Assembly (NCBI RefSeq): GCF_900104155.1
Contig: NZ_FMYB01000013.1
Coordinates: 35,724 to 99,723, forward strand
Direction: 5' to 3'
Source of the DNA: Butyrivibrio sp. INlla16
GTDB taxonomy: Bacteria > Bacillota > Clostridia > Lachnospirales > Lachnospiraceae
DNA length: 64,000 bases
The translations under genes and the position numbers were made by a program. This document shows positions 8,885-16,600 of the stretch, one piece after another; the first letter of the stretch is position 1; each line of letters begins with the position of its first letter. The notes beneath the pieces are model-generated. The model was not told where the DNA came from, did not search any database, and worked only from the letters and a program-made list of their open reading frames with translations.

Positions 8885-9982
8885 ATGAAGCTTGGAATCG
8901 TCGGGCTCCCGAACGTCGGAAAGAGTACCCTTTTTAATTCACTTACAAATGCAGGAGCGCTTGCAGCGAACTATCCTTTCGCAACAATTGATCCTAATGT
9001 GGGAATCGTTGCTGTACCGGATAAGAGATTGCAGCTCCTCGGTGACCTTTATAATTCCAAGAAGGTAACACCTGCTACAATCGAGTTCGTTGATATAGCA
9101 GGTCTTGTAAAAGGCGCATCTAAGGGCGAGGGTCTTGGAAACCAGTTCCTTGCAAACATTCGTGAGACAGATGCAATTGTGCATGTCGTAAGATGCTTCG
9201 ATGATCCCAATGTGGTTCATGTTGACGGTTCGGTTGACCCTGCAAGAGATATTGAGACTATCAACTTAGAGCTTGTTTTCGCTGATCTTGAGGTTTTGGA
9301 GAGAAGAATTGCAAAGACTACCAAGGCAGCAAGAATGGATAAGACAGCAGCCAAGGAACTTGAGCTTCTTAATAAAATTAAGGAAGCTCTCGAGGGCGGC
9401 AAGATGGCAAGAGAGCTCGAGCTTGATGATGAGGATGAGAAGGCACTTATGAATACCTACGACCTTCTTACCTGGAAACCGGTAATCTATGCAGCTAACG
9501 TTCTTGAGGATGATCTTGCTGACGACGGCGCTTCCAATAAATATGTAGCAGCAGTTCGCGAGCTTGCGGCAAAGTCCGGTAGTGAAGTTTTTGTGATCAG
9601 TGCTCAGATTGAAGCTGAGATTTCAGAGCTTGAGGCTGATGAGAAGGCTGAGTTCCTTGAGAGTATGGGACTTTCCGAGTCCGGTCTTGATAAGCTTATC
9701 GCAGCAAGCTACAGAACTCTCGGTCTTATGAGCTTCCTTACTTCCGGTGAGGATGAGACCAGAGCCTGGACCATCAAAATCGGAACCAAGGCTCTTCAGG
9801 CAGCAGGTAAGATCCACACAGACTTTGAGAGAGGTTTCATCAAGGCTGAAGTTATAAATTACGAGGATCTTCTTCGTGAAGGCTCACTTGCAGCAGCAAG
9901 AGAGAAGGGCCTTGTAAGAATGGAAGGAAAAGAATACGTCGTTCAGGACGGAGATGTAATACTATTTAGATTCAATGTATAA
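8885..9982 (+). CDS. ychF: Redox-regulated ATPase YchF (Obg family)
   Basis: A 365-residue protein, the usual length for YchF. P-loop [10 protein letters not shown] at the N-terminus, switch region [19 protein letters not shown], and the atypical G4 motif NVLE in place of NKxD that gives YchF its preference for ATP. A coiled-coil insertion (about residues 125-200) and a C-terminal TGS domain (about 280-365, with [11 protein letters not shown]) follow. It associates with ribosomes and stress responses in other bacteria. AAAGGAG precedes the ATG. Monocistronic with its own terminator. Confidence 0.97.
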   Translation: MKLGIVGLPNVGKSTLFNSLTNAGALAANYPFATIDPNVGIVAVPDKRLQLLGDLYNSKKVTPATIEFVDIAGLVKGASKGEGLGNQFLANIRETDAIVHVVRCFDDPNVVHVDGSVDPARDIETINLELVFADLEVLERRIAKTTKAARMDKTAAKELELLNKIKEALEGGKMARELELDDEDEKALMNTYDLLTWKPVIYAANVLEDDLADDGASNKYVAAVRELAAKSGSEVFVISAQIEAEISELEADEKAEFLESMGLSESGLDKLIAASYRTLGLMSFLTSGEDETRAWTIKIGTKALQAAGKIHTDFERGFIKAEVINYEDLLREGSLAAAREKGLVRMEGKEYVVQDGDVILFRFNV

Positions 9983-10004
9983 AAGGTAAGAGTTGTACAG
10001 CGGA

Positions 10005-10028
10005 AGAGGCGTGATGCGCCTCTTTTTA
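10005..10028 (+). terminator. ychF terminator
   Basis: AGAGGCG (10005-10011) and CGCCTCT (10017-10023) form a 7-bp stem with a 5-base loop followed by TTTT. Confidence 0.85.
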
Positions 10029-10055
10029 TTTTGCCAAATCGGGAAGATAGATGTG

Positions 10056-10093
10056 TTGACTTTTGATGTATTAATGATATCATAATGATATCA
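10056..10093 (+). promoter_or_regulatory. Promoter with two TGATATCA palindromes
   Basis: TTGACT (10056-10061), 16-bp spacer, TATCAT (10078-10083). Two copies of the palindrome TGATATCA at 10075-10082 and 10086-10093, 11 bp apart centre to centre, cover the -10 and start point. This is the layout of a repressor operator; the regulator is not encoded next to it. Confidence 0.6.
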
Positions 10094-10148
10094 GATAGAT
10101 AAAAGGTTTTAATTCCGGTTCGTCGGAAACAATAAATGGAGGTATGTT

Positions 10149-11057
10149 ATGGAAACTACTCAGTATAACAACAAGACATTATTTAAATACCTTCGATGGG
10201 TATTTATCATTGCCTGGGTGATGCAGGTTGCAATATGGATGCTCTATCAAAACGGTGGAGTACTGCCGGGACAGCTTCTTATGTCGGTTATGATGTATGT
10301 GCCGCTGCTTGCAGTCCTGATATCCGGAGTAAAGCTCAAAGGAATGGGCTGGAAACCTAAATTCAAAGGGAATATAGGAACACTTCTTTTTTCATGGTTT
10401 GGACCATTTATTCTCACGCTGATAGGTGCAGTTTTATACTTTGCGATTTTTCAAAAGCACCTTGATCTGACAGGGCAGTACGTAATGGCTGCGTCAGGAG
10501 AAGCCGGAGAAGCTGCTATGAAGGCGCTTGAAGCGCAGGGACTTACCTATTCAACTTATATGCTGATCACATCTGTCGCTGCCGCATTTTATGCGCCGCT
10601 TTTAAATATGCTTGCAGCAATTGGTGAGGAGGTAGGCTGGAGAGGATATATGAATCCGGTTCTCAAGGAGAAATACGGGAGAACAAAGGGGATCATCATC
10701 GGCGGTATAATTTGGGGCATATGGCACTGGCCGCTGATAGGTTTCATCGGATATGAATACGGGCCAAGCTATTTTGGATTCCCTGTTACAGGCATGCTTC
10801 TGTTTTGCGTATTCACAGTTGCTTTAGGAATCATGTGTGACATGGTTTATGAAAAGAGCGGATGTATTTGGTTTCCTGCAATTTTCCACGGATCAATAAA
10901 TGCCGCAGCAACTATTCCGATAGCGTTATGTGTGCCGGATACCGGCAACTACAGGCTTTTAGGACCTGCACCAAATGGTGTTTTGGCCGGACTGCCAATA
11001 ATTATCATTGCAATACTAATATTTCGATCAAGATACTCTTCAACAAGGACAGAATAA
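10149..11057 (+). CDS. CPBP-family intramembrane metalloprotease
   Basis: A 302-residue membrane protein with about eight hydrophobic segments. The CAAX/Abi (PF02517) motifs are EEVGWRGYM (EExxxR), HWPLIG and FHGSIN, which carry the metal-binding Glu and His residues. Family members process prenylated proteins, peptides or bacteriocin precursors, or confer self-immunity. The next gene begins 17 bases downstream, so it is co-transcribed with an SPFH protein, and the pair probably acts in the same membrane domain. GGAGG sits before the ATG at 10149. Confidence 0.9.
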   Translation: METTQYNNKTLFKYLRWVFIIAWVMQVAIWMLYQNGGVLPGQLLMSVMMYVPLLAVLISGVKLKGMGWKPKFKGNIGTLLFSWFGPFILTLIGAVLYFAIFQKHLDLTGQYVMAASGEAGEAAMKALEAQGLTYSTYMLITSVAAAFYAPLLNMLAAIGEEVGWRGYMNPVLKEKYGRTKGIIIGGIIWGIWHWPLIGFIGYEYGPSYFGFPVTGMLLFCVFTVALGIMCDMVYEKSGCIWFPAIFHGSINAAATIPIALCVPDTGNYRLLGPAPNGVLAGLPIIIIAILIFRSRYSSTRTE

Positions 11058-11074
11058 TACAGGAGGTGAATATT

Positions 11075-12142
11075 ATGAACGAAAATGTAAAAGAAAAAGT
11101 TATAACCGGACATAAAAATGGAATGGCAGTAATGATAACAGTTACTGTACTGTATTTACTTGCTATTGTGGTGCTTGTGTTTTCCGCAATGGGACTTGAC
11201 GGCGCTTCGGTATACATAACTGCCGCATTGGGAGAAGGCGCTAATCTTTTGATTTTTATTATAAGCATAATTTACATAGCGATCGGCTGGTTCCCTTATC
11301 TTGGACTTAAGGCTATTAAGCCCGGTGAAGCGCTGGTGCTCACACTTTTTGGAAAATATGTCGGAACACTTAAAGAGGATGGATTCTACTTTGTAAATCC
11401 TTTCTGCACAGCTTTCAATCCTGCTGCTGATACAAAGCTTGGTCAGAGCGGAGATATCGCTGATAATAAGAAGATTGCAGGTATAACTATTAACAGCGGT
11501 GAAATGCAGCTCACAGGAGCAGGATCATCAAAGAAGATATCACTTAAGGTTATGACTCTCAGCAATTCCAGACAGAAGGTCAACGATCTTCTCGGTAATC
11601 CTGTTGAGGTTGCAGTTGCTGTTATGTGGAAGGTGACTGATACTGCAAAAGCAGTATTTGCGGTTGATAACTTCAAGGAATATCTCTCTCTTCAGAGTGA
11701 TACGGCTGTAAGAAATGTGGTTAAACTTTATCCCTATGACATCACCGAAAATGTTGATACCACCGGTGACGGACTGGCTGATGACGGAAGTCTTCGCGGC
11801 TCCACGGAACTTGTTGCACGCCGTATCAGAGATGAGATTCAGGTAAAAGTTGCCGATGCCGGAATCGAGATAGTTGATGCAAGAATTACCTACCTTGCTT
11901 ATGCTCCCGAGATTGCAGCTGCAATGCTTCAGAGACAGCAGGCAGCAGCAGTAGTGGATGCCAGAAAGCTCATTGTTGACGGCGCGGTTGGAATGGTTGA
12001 ACTTGCTCTTGAGAGACTTAATGAAAAAGAGCTGGTTGAACTTGATGAGGAGAGAAAGGCAGCTATGGTATCCAATCTTCTCGTAGTTCTTTGCGGAAAC
12101 CATGACGCACAGCCCGTTGTTAACTCAGGAAGTCTGTACTAA
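11075..12142 (+). CDS. SPFH/band-7 domain membrane protein
   Basis: ATG 11075 follows AGGAGGTGA at 11061-11069, giving 355 residues; an open frame further upstream overlaps the protease gene and is not needed. Two hydrophobic segments (about residues 14-42 and 52-75) are followed by GLKAIKPGEALVLTLFGKYVGT and the SPFH core (to about residue 290, with DARITYLAYAPEIAAAMLQRQQA). SPFH proteins scaffold membrane microdomains and often partner proteases, which fits the CPBP gene upstream. Its stop overlaps the next start (TAATG). Confidence 0.9.
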   Translation: MNENVKEKVITGHKNGMAVMITVTVLYLLAIVVLVFSAMGLDGASVYITAALGEGANLLIFIISIIYIAIGWFPYLGLKAIKPGEALVLTLFGKYVGTLKEDGFYFVNPFCTAFNPAADTKLGQSGDIADNKKIAGITINSGEMQLTGAGSSKKISLKVMTLSNSRQKVNDLLGNPVEVAVAVMWKVTDTAKAVFAVDNFKEYLSLQSDTAVRNVVKLYPYDITENVDTTGDGLADDGSLRGSTELVARRIRDEIQVKVADAGIEIVDARITYLAYAPEIAAAMLQRQQAAAVVDARKLIVDGAVGMVELALERLNEKELVELDEERKAAMVSNLLVVLCGNHDAQPVVNSGSLY

Positions 12143-12336
12143 TGGCAGAGAAAAAGCAGGTCCCGCTTCGCTTGAGTGCCAAGTTGTACGATGCCATCGC
12201 TGCCTGGGCAGAGGATGACTTCCGCTCGGTAAACGGACAGATCGAATATCTTCTTACGGAATGTGTGAAGCAGAGAAAAAAAGACGGCAAATATGTTTCA
12301 GAACATTTAGACGAGCCGCCGGAACTTGATATTTAA
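12142..12336 (+). CDS. Small Arc-like ribbon-helix-helix protein
   Basis: A 64-residue protein. Residues 5-45 (PLRLSAKLYDAIAAWAEDD followed by VNGQIEYLLTECV) fit a ribbon-helix-helix fold: a short strand with alternating residues, then two helices. It overlaps the SPFH stop codon (TAATG), so it is translationally coupled to it. Similar small proteins follow SPFH genes in other clostridia. It could bind the TGATATCA operators at 10075-10093; this is conjecture. Confidence 0.75.
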   Translation: MAEKKQVPLRLSAKLYDAIAAWAEDDFRSVNGQIEYLLTECVKQRKKDGKYVSEHLDEPPELDI

Positions 12337-12337
12337 A

Positions 12338-12468
12338 CAAAGCCTTCCTAAAGGGGGAGGATATATAAAAAAGCCTTCCTCCCAAGGGGGGAGGATATGT
12401 AAAAAAGCCTTCCCCCCAAGGGGGAAGGTGGCACGAAGTGCCGGATGAGGGGAACAGCCCCTCATTTT
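12338..12468 (+). repeat. Three tandem copies of the CCTTCCCC/GGCACGAAGTGCC repeat, ending in a terminator
   Basis: Three AGCCTTCC...GGGGGAGG/GGGGAAGG hairpin units start near 12340, 12371 and 12407; only the last carries the full GGCACGAAGTGCCGGATGAGGGG tail (12430-12452). The final ATGAGGGG-AACAG-CCCCTCAT hairpin (12445-12465) followed by TTTTTT is a good intrinsic terminator for the CPBP-SPFH operon. It faces the stop codon of the convergent exonuclease gene. Related copies lie at 614, 36436, 47699 and 54225. Confidence 0.85.
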
Positions 12469-13209
12469 TTATAGTTTTGCTATATTGTACGCGTCCAGAT
12501 CATGTCCCAGCAATTCCATAATTCTAAGCTCATCCATTGCATCTATTACTGCGTTGTGAGTTTCGCAGTAACTGGCATTTCCGCTGATCATTCTCAATAT
12601 ATTTTCAACGGAATATCCACTTTTCAGGCGGCCGCTTTTACATAAAGCGGCATTCGACGGAATGAAGCTGTTGAACTGCTTATATGCAGCCAGTCTCATG
12701 ATATCGAACCAATCGAAATCCGAGAGCTCTTCCAAATGACCATAATCGAATTTTGCATTGTAAGCGTATAAACTTCCGACGCCATTTTCTCTCAGGTAAT
12801 TACTGATGTCAGCCATTGCTTCCTGTCTTGAGGCTATTGCCTTCGGAATGTTTTTCGTAATATTCAGAACACCTGAATACATCCCGCCTTTTCTGTATTC
12901 GGGATCAATGATATAGTACTTTGCACCAATACACTTAAAAGTACTCGCATCCGCCAGTGCGATACCTATTGACATTACCTCGTTGTACCAGTTGGTTTCG
13001 GTGTCTATTACAGCGATGGTACTATGTGAGTTGGGAGCTTCTTTGGGAACTTCTTTTGGAACCGGAGCGGGGATGCTTTTTGGCGCGCCTTTTGCCATGT
13101 TATTTACTGTGGTGCTTCTGTTGGATGCTCCTGAACCTCGTTTATTTGATGCATTAGCAGAAGGGTTTTTTACCATATTTAAAAATTCAAGTGAAGTATT
13201 GTGACTCAT
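12469..13209 (-). CDS. DEDDh 3'-5' exonuclease (DnaQ/RNase T-like)
   Basis: The C-terminal half is a DEDDh exonuclease: Exo I IAVIDTETNWYNEV, Exo II with YNAKFDYGHL, and Exo III HNAVIDAMDEL with the catalytic His-x4-Asp. About 80 N-terminal residues are low complexity, Pro/Lys/Ala rich (VPKEVPKEAP) and may be a flexible tether. ATG 13209 has AAAAGGA about ten bases upstream; a further ATG at 13239 adds ten residues but has no binding site. A role in DNA or RNA end trimming is expected. Its stop lies in the T-run of the converging terminator. Confidence 0.88.
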   Translation of the reverse strand: MSHNTSLEFLNMVKNPSANASNKRGSGASNRSTTVNNMAKGAPKSIPAPVPKEVPKEAPNSHSTIAVIDTETNWYNEVMSIGIALADASTFKCIGAKYYIIDPEYRKGGMYSGVLNITKNIPKAIASRQEAMADISNYLRENGVGSLYAYNAKFDYGHLEELSDFDWFDIMRLAAYKQFNSFIPSNAALCKSGRLKSGYSVENILRMISGNASYCETHNAVIDAMDELRIMELLGHDLDAYNIAKL

Positions 13210-13302
13210 TTTTTTAAAATCCTTTTGGTAAATTTGCATTACAGCATGTTATATCTTAAATGATTTTGGGTTAAGAGACAATGCCATGAGTAAGTGGCGA
13301 GG

Positions 13303-13385
13303 TTGACAGATACCTCTATGTGTGTTTCAATATCTACTATTATTTTTTCCATTTCTTCAATATGAATTCGTCATATTGTTTTTTC
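13303..13385 (+). promoter_or_regulatory. Promoter and leader hairpin for the nuclease-like gene
   Basis: A perfect TTGACA (13303-13308), 17-bp spacer, and TTCAAT (13326-13331). In the leader, CAATATGA (13358-13365) and TCATATTG (13371-13378) form an 8-bp stem followed by TTTTTT, terminator-like. TTTTTTCCATTT occurs on both sides of it (13344-13355 and 13380-13391). The perfect binding site AGGAGG follows at 13415-13420. The rest of 13240-13420 shows nothing else. Confidence 0.55.
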
Positions 13386-13492
13386 CATTTGTTTCATAAT
13401 TTTTATATAGGGAAAGGAGGAGAACTGTTATATTCCCAAAGTATGATTTTTTATCACAATTACAGGAAAGAGAAGCGTTATTAAAGAGAGAG

Positions 13493-14242
13493 GTGAATAA
13501 GAGAAAAAAACGTATAGCAAATGCGCCGGAAGGCAGTCTTAGAATAGCTACAACGGGAGGGAAGAGCCACTACTATCTTGGGATAAAGGGGCATAGGAAG
13601 AGTGAATATATTAGAAGAGAAGATTCTGACCTGGTTAGCGAACTTGCGCAAAAGAGATATGATTTGAAATTTGTTAGTGAGGCTGAGAAGGAGCAGAAGA
13701 GGATTCATTCATTTTTGCGGGGCTATTCAGATAATATACCCGGCATTATTTCTGGATATCCTTCGGAATTAAAACAAAAACTCGATTTCGCAGATATGCC
13801 TGATGATGACTATGCCCGTGATTGGCAACAGTTTGAGTTTGTGCCGAAGAAATTTGATGAAGAAATGCCATATCATGTGACGGTAAGAGGAGAAAGAGTA
13901 CGATCCAAATCCGAGGAGATGATAGCTAATGCGCTGTTTTCACGAGAAATTCCGTATAGATATGAGTGTCCGATAATTCTGAATAATGGGCAGGTGCGCT
14001 ATCCGGACTTTACAATCTTAAAACCGGAGACTAGAGAGGAGATTTTCTTAGAGCATCTAGGGATGCTGGATAATCCCGAATATCTTGAAAAAAATATGAA
14101 GAAGTTCAGAGAATATGAGAATAACGGAATAATCCTAGGGCGGAATTTGCTTGTTACTTATGAAAGTTCAAAGCAACCGTTAAATTCACGAATAGTGGAG
14201 AATTTTATTGAGGCTCATTTTGGCAAGATATCTGTGCTTTGA
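13493..14242 (+). CDS. PD-(D/E)XK nuclease-like protein next to hairpin array 1
   Basis: 249 residues from GTG 13493. Residues 135-190 read like a PD-(D/E)XK core: VRSKSEEMIANAL (Glu141/142), YPDFTIL (Asp172) and IFLEHLGM (Glu187-His188). I do not recognise a named family. The start is doubtful: AGGAGG lies at 13415-13420, 73 bases before this GTG, and the frame is open from 13400. The open stretch encodes a plausible helical N-terminus (FLSQLQEREALLKRE) that continues smoothly into the protein, so translation may begin at the ATA codon 13430, nine bases after AGGAGG, giving 270 residues. The last codons and TGA stop lie inside the first unit of the 52-bp hairpin array. Confidence 0.7.
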   Translation: MNKRKKRIANAPEGSLRIATTGGKSHYYLGIKGHRKSEYIRREDSDLVSELAQKRYDLKFVSEAEKEQKRIHSFLRGYSDNIPGIISGYPSELKQKLDFADMPDDDYARDWQQFEFVPKKFDEEMPYHVTVRGERVRSKSEEMIANALFSREIPYRYECPIILNNGQVRYPDFTILKPETREEIFLEHLGMLDNPEYLEKNMKKFREYENNGIILGRNLLVTYESSKQPLNSRIVENFIEAHFGKISVL

Positions 14243-14677
14243 TTCAAAATGCATAAAGCATAGATACTTTTTGAAGGGGAATCTGTGTTTTAGATGTAAA
14301 GGTAGAAAACATAGAGGGTAATAGTGGGGAAAGTCTGTGTTTTTGACAGAAAAGTCAAAAGCACAGAAGACTATAGTAGCTTGAGTCTGTGTTTTGAAAG
14401 AAAATGATAAAAACATAGAAGGGCATAGCAGTAGGTGTCTGTGTTCTGAAAGAAAATGCTGAAAGCACAGAAGAGCATAGCAGTAGACATCTGTGTTTTG
14501 GAAGAAAATGCGGGAAACACAGATGACTACCAATAATGCATCTGTGCTTCGGATAAAAATGCCGAAAGCACAGACAGCCTTCGCAGAAAGAGTCTGTGAA
14601 ATATAAGAAAATATATAAAACGCAGAACTCCTACAAATACGCCTCTGTGTAACAAAAGAAAATACAAAAAGCACAGA
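14231..14677 (+). repeat. Hairpin array 1: nine 34-bp inverted repeats at 51-52 bp period
   Basis: Units start at 14231, 14282, 14334, 14386, 14438, 14490, 14541, 14593 and 14644. Each is exactly 34 bp: left arm consensus TCTGTGYTTT, a 14-base purine-rich loop (consensus GAAAGAAAATGCTG), right arm AAARCAYAGA. Units are separated by 17 or 18 bp that are themselves loosely alike (AGAGCATAGCAGTAGACA type). The outer six pairs form in all nine units. Departures in those six are G-U at pair 4 (units 1, 2, 4) and U-G at pair 5 (unit 8). Pair 7 covaries: C-G in units 1 and 7, U-A in 2, 4 and 6, U-G in 3, 5 and 9. Unit 3 extends to 14 bp. The first unit overlaps the end of the nuclease-like gene. Confidence 0.93.
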
Positions 14678-14696
14678 TTTTGCACAAAAAAGAGTA

Positions 14697-14808
14697 GGCA
14701 GTAATGAAGCAGGCCGTAATGAAGCAGGCCGTAATGAAGCAGACAGTATAATGGAGTAGGCCATAATGGAGCAGGTCGTAAATAGCAGGATGTAATGGGC
14801 AGGTAGCC
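14697..14808 (+). repeat. 15-bp minisatellite downstream of hairpin array 1
   Basis: GTAATGAAGCAGGCC is repeated exactly at 14701-14715 and 14716-14730, nearly at 14731-14745, and in increasingly diverged forms to about 14808 (ATAATGGAGCAGGTC, GTAAATAGCAGG, GTAATGGGCAGGTA), about seven copies. No ribosome binding site or convincing reading frame. The AT-rich remainder to 14880 shows nothing I can name. Confidence 0.85.
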
Positions 14809-14882
14809 AATAATCCTCAATAAAAACATACTCTCAAATATTTAATAAAAATTTCCCAAATAACTCTAAAAGAACAATACGG

Positions 14883-14961
14883 ACAAGATATAGCAAACAA
14901 GAAGCTAAAACCACAATATCTTGTATGGGCGAGCCTCCCACCGGACGGTGGGAGGCATTTT
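14883..14961 (+). terminator. Terminator closing the array 1 region
   Basis: GCCTCCCACC (14933-14942) and GGTGGGAGGC (14947-14956) form a perfect 10-bp stem with a GGAC loop followed by ATTTTTG. Immediately upstream, ACAAGATAT (14883-14891) and ATATCTTGT (14916-14924) form a further 9-bp stem. With the promoter at 13303 this would bound a transcript containing the nuclease-like gene and the array. No open frame of note lies between the array and this site. Confidence 0.85.
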
Positions 14962-14998
14962 TGCGCCTAAATTCAGCGATAAAGCCCTCATACAGAGG

Positions 14999-15069
14999 TT
15001 GTTAAATGAAGAAAAAAGGTATATTATACATTTAGGTGGAGGAATGTGGTGCAGAGTGGGTGATTGTGG
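14999..15069 (+). promoter_or_regulatory. dcw promoter with four phased MraZ boxes
   Basis: TTGTTA (14999-15004), 17-bp spacer, TATTAT (15022-15027). Just after the predicted start point, GTGG occurs at 15036, 15046, 15056 and 15066, exactly 10 bp apart. MraZ is known to bind direct GTGG-type repeats with this spacing upstream of mraZ, so autoregulation of the division cluster is expected. About 90 bp of leader follow before mraZ. Confidence 0.88.
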
Positions 15070-15159
15070 TGGAAAAATAAAACAGACCCGCCAAAAACAA
15101 TTAATCACAAAAAAATAAGTTGACGAATCAGAACAATCCACCTTACCGGTGAAGAAGCT

Positions 15160-15600
15160 ATGGGAAAGGCGTACAAAGGCGAATACAGCCATTCAATCGA
15201 TGCAAAAGGACGACTGATCATCCCGGCCAAGTTTCGCGATCTGCTGGGAGAGCAGTTTGTGGTAACGAAGGGCTTTGATGGATGTCTTTTTGTGTTTGAT
15301 CAGGAAGGTTGGGATGCCTTTGAGGAGAAACTCAAGGCGCTGCCTATGGATATACCCGGTGCAAGACAACTTGGAAGATTCTTCATGGCAGGAGCAGATG
15401 ATGTCGAGCTTGATAAGCAGGGAAGAATACTTCTTAAAGCAAACTGGCTAAGCCACGCTTCTATAGAAAAGGATGCAATTGTTGCAGGTGTCGGCAATAG
15501 AGTTGAAATCTGGAGCAAGGAGAAGTGGGAAGAAGCAACAAGTTTTGATGATATCGATAGCATAGCAGCTAAAATGAGTGAATATGGCTTAAGCATCTAA
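15160..15600 (+). CDS. mraZ: Transcriptional regulator MraZ
   Basis: A 146-residue protein, usual length for MraZ, with two SpoVT-AbrB-like halves: [20 protein letters not shown] (residues 10-29) and [15 protein letters not shown] (about 80-95), each carrying the DxxGR motif. It forms a ring-shaped oligomer that binds repeats before its own operon and opens the dcw cluster. Four GTGG boxes precede it. The binding site before ATG 15160 is weak (GAAGAAG). Confidence 0.97.
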   Translation: MGKAYKGEYSHSIDAKGRLIIPAKFRDLLGEQFVVTKGFDGCLFVFDQEGWDAFEEKLKALPMDIPGARQLGRFFMAGADDVELDKQGRILLKANWLSHASIEKDAIVAGVGNRVEIWSKEKWEEATSFDDIDSIAAKMSEYGLSI

Positions 15601-15632
15601 GTCATGTGCCTGGTACAAGGAAAGAAAACAAT

Positions 15633-16574
15633 ATGGAATTCAAGCATTACTCAGTGCTTCTAAATGAAGTGATTGAAAACCTGAATATAAAGCCTAACGG
15701 CATATACGTTGACGGTACACTGGGCGGTGCGGGACATTCCTCACACATAGCCGAAAAACTCTCTGATAAAGGAAAACTCATTGGAATTGACCAGGACGAA
15801 GATGCAATTAAGGCGGCAACAAAGCGCCTCGAACCTTTTGGCGACAGAATCACCGTTATTCGTGACAACTATGAAAATGCAGTAAGCAGAGTAAGAGACC
15901 TTGGAATAGAGGGCGTTGACGGAATCCTCCTGGATCTAGGAGTATCATCCTTTCAGCTTGATAACGAGGAGCGCGGTTTTACCTACAGGTTTGACACACC
16001 TCTTGATATGAGAATGGACAGACGCCAGGAACTGACCGCGGGAACAATAGTGAATGAATTTTCCGAGATGGAAATATTTCATATTATAAGAAATTACGGC
16101 GAAGACAAATTTGCCAAGAACATTGCAAAGCATATAGTAGCGAGAAGAGCGGAAAAGCCTATAGAAACAACCTTTGAACTCAATGAGATTATAAAGGCTG
16201 CAATTCCCGCAAGGATGAGAGAAAAGGGAGGTCATCCTTCAAAGAGAACTTATCAGGCACTGAGAATTGCCTGTAACAGAGAGCTGGATGTTCTGGAGAA
16301 TTCTCTGGACGGAATGATCGATTTTCTTAATCCCGGTGGAAGGATCTGTGTAATAACCTTCCACTCTCTTGAGGACAGAATAGTAAAGAACAACTTCAGG
16401 AAAAATGAAAATCCCTGTACATGCCCGCCGGAGATTCCAATCTGCGTATGCGGCAAGAAATCAAAAGGGAAGGTAATAACAAGAAAACCGATAATTCCTT
16501 CCGAAAAGGAACTTGAAGAAAACTCAAGAAGCGCCAGTGCAAAGCTGAGAGTTTTTGAAAAAATAGAATCATGA
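15633..16574 (+). CDS. rsmH: 16S rRNA (cytosine(1402)-N(4))-methyltransferase
   Basis: 313 residues from ATG 15633, chosen because AAGGAAAG lies seven bases upstream; a GTG at 15606 has no binding site. Motifs: [15 protein letters not shown] at the N-terminus, SAM-binding [44 protein letters not shown] and the C-terminal [14 protein letters not shown]. It methylates N4 of C1402 in 16S rRNA. It follows mraZ in the standard dcw order. Confidence 0.97.
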   Translation: MEFKHYSVLLNEVIENLNIKPNGIYVDGTLGGAGHSSHIAEKLSDKGKLIGIDQDEDAIKAATKRLEPFGDRITVIRDNYENAVSRVRDLGIEGVDGILLDLGVSSFQLDNEERGFTYRFDTPLDMRMDRRQELTAGTIVNEFSEMEIFHIIRNYGEDKFAKNIAKHIVARRAEKPIETTFELNEIIKAAIPARMREKGGHPSKRTYQALRIACNRELDVLENSLDGMIDFLNPGGRICVITFHSLEDRIVKNNFRKNENPCTCPPEIPICVCGKKSKGKVITRKPIIPSEKELEENSRSASAKLRVFEKIES

Positions 16575-16600
16575 GGGTATATAGTAACGAGGAAATATAT

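Noticed and set aside
14231..14677. CRISPR array
   Set aside because: Repeats are not identical, are palindromic over their whole length, and the 17-18 bp intervals are too short and too alike to be acquired spacers. No cas gene is present.
14231..14677. TIGR-type guide array (tandem interspaced guide RNA)
   Set aside because: Repeat geometry has a passing resemblance, but no Nop-domain Tas protein is nearby and variation is scattered and compensatory rather than confined to spacer segments.
14186..14764. Minus-strand 192-codon open frame across array 1
   Set aside because: It has no ribosome binding site, low-complexity Phe/Ser/Leu/Cys content, and the 52-bp period changes reading frame each unit, so the frame is accidental.
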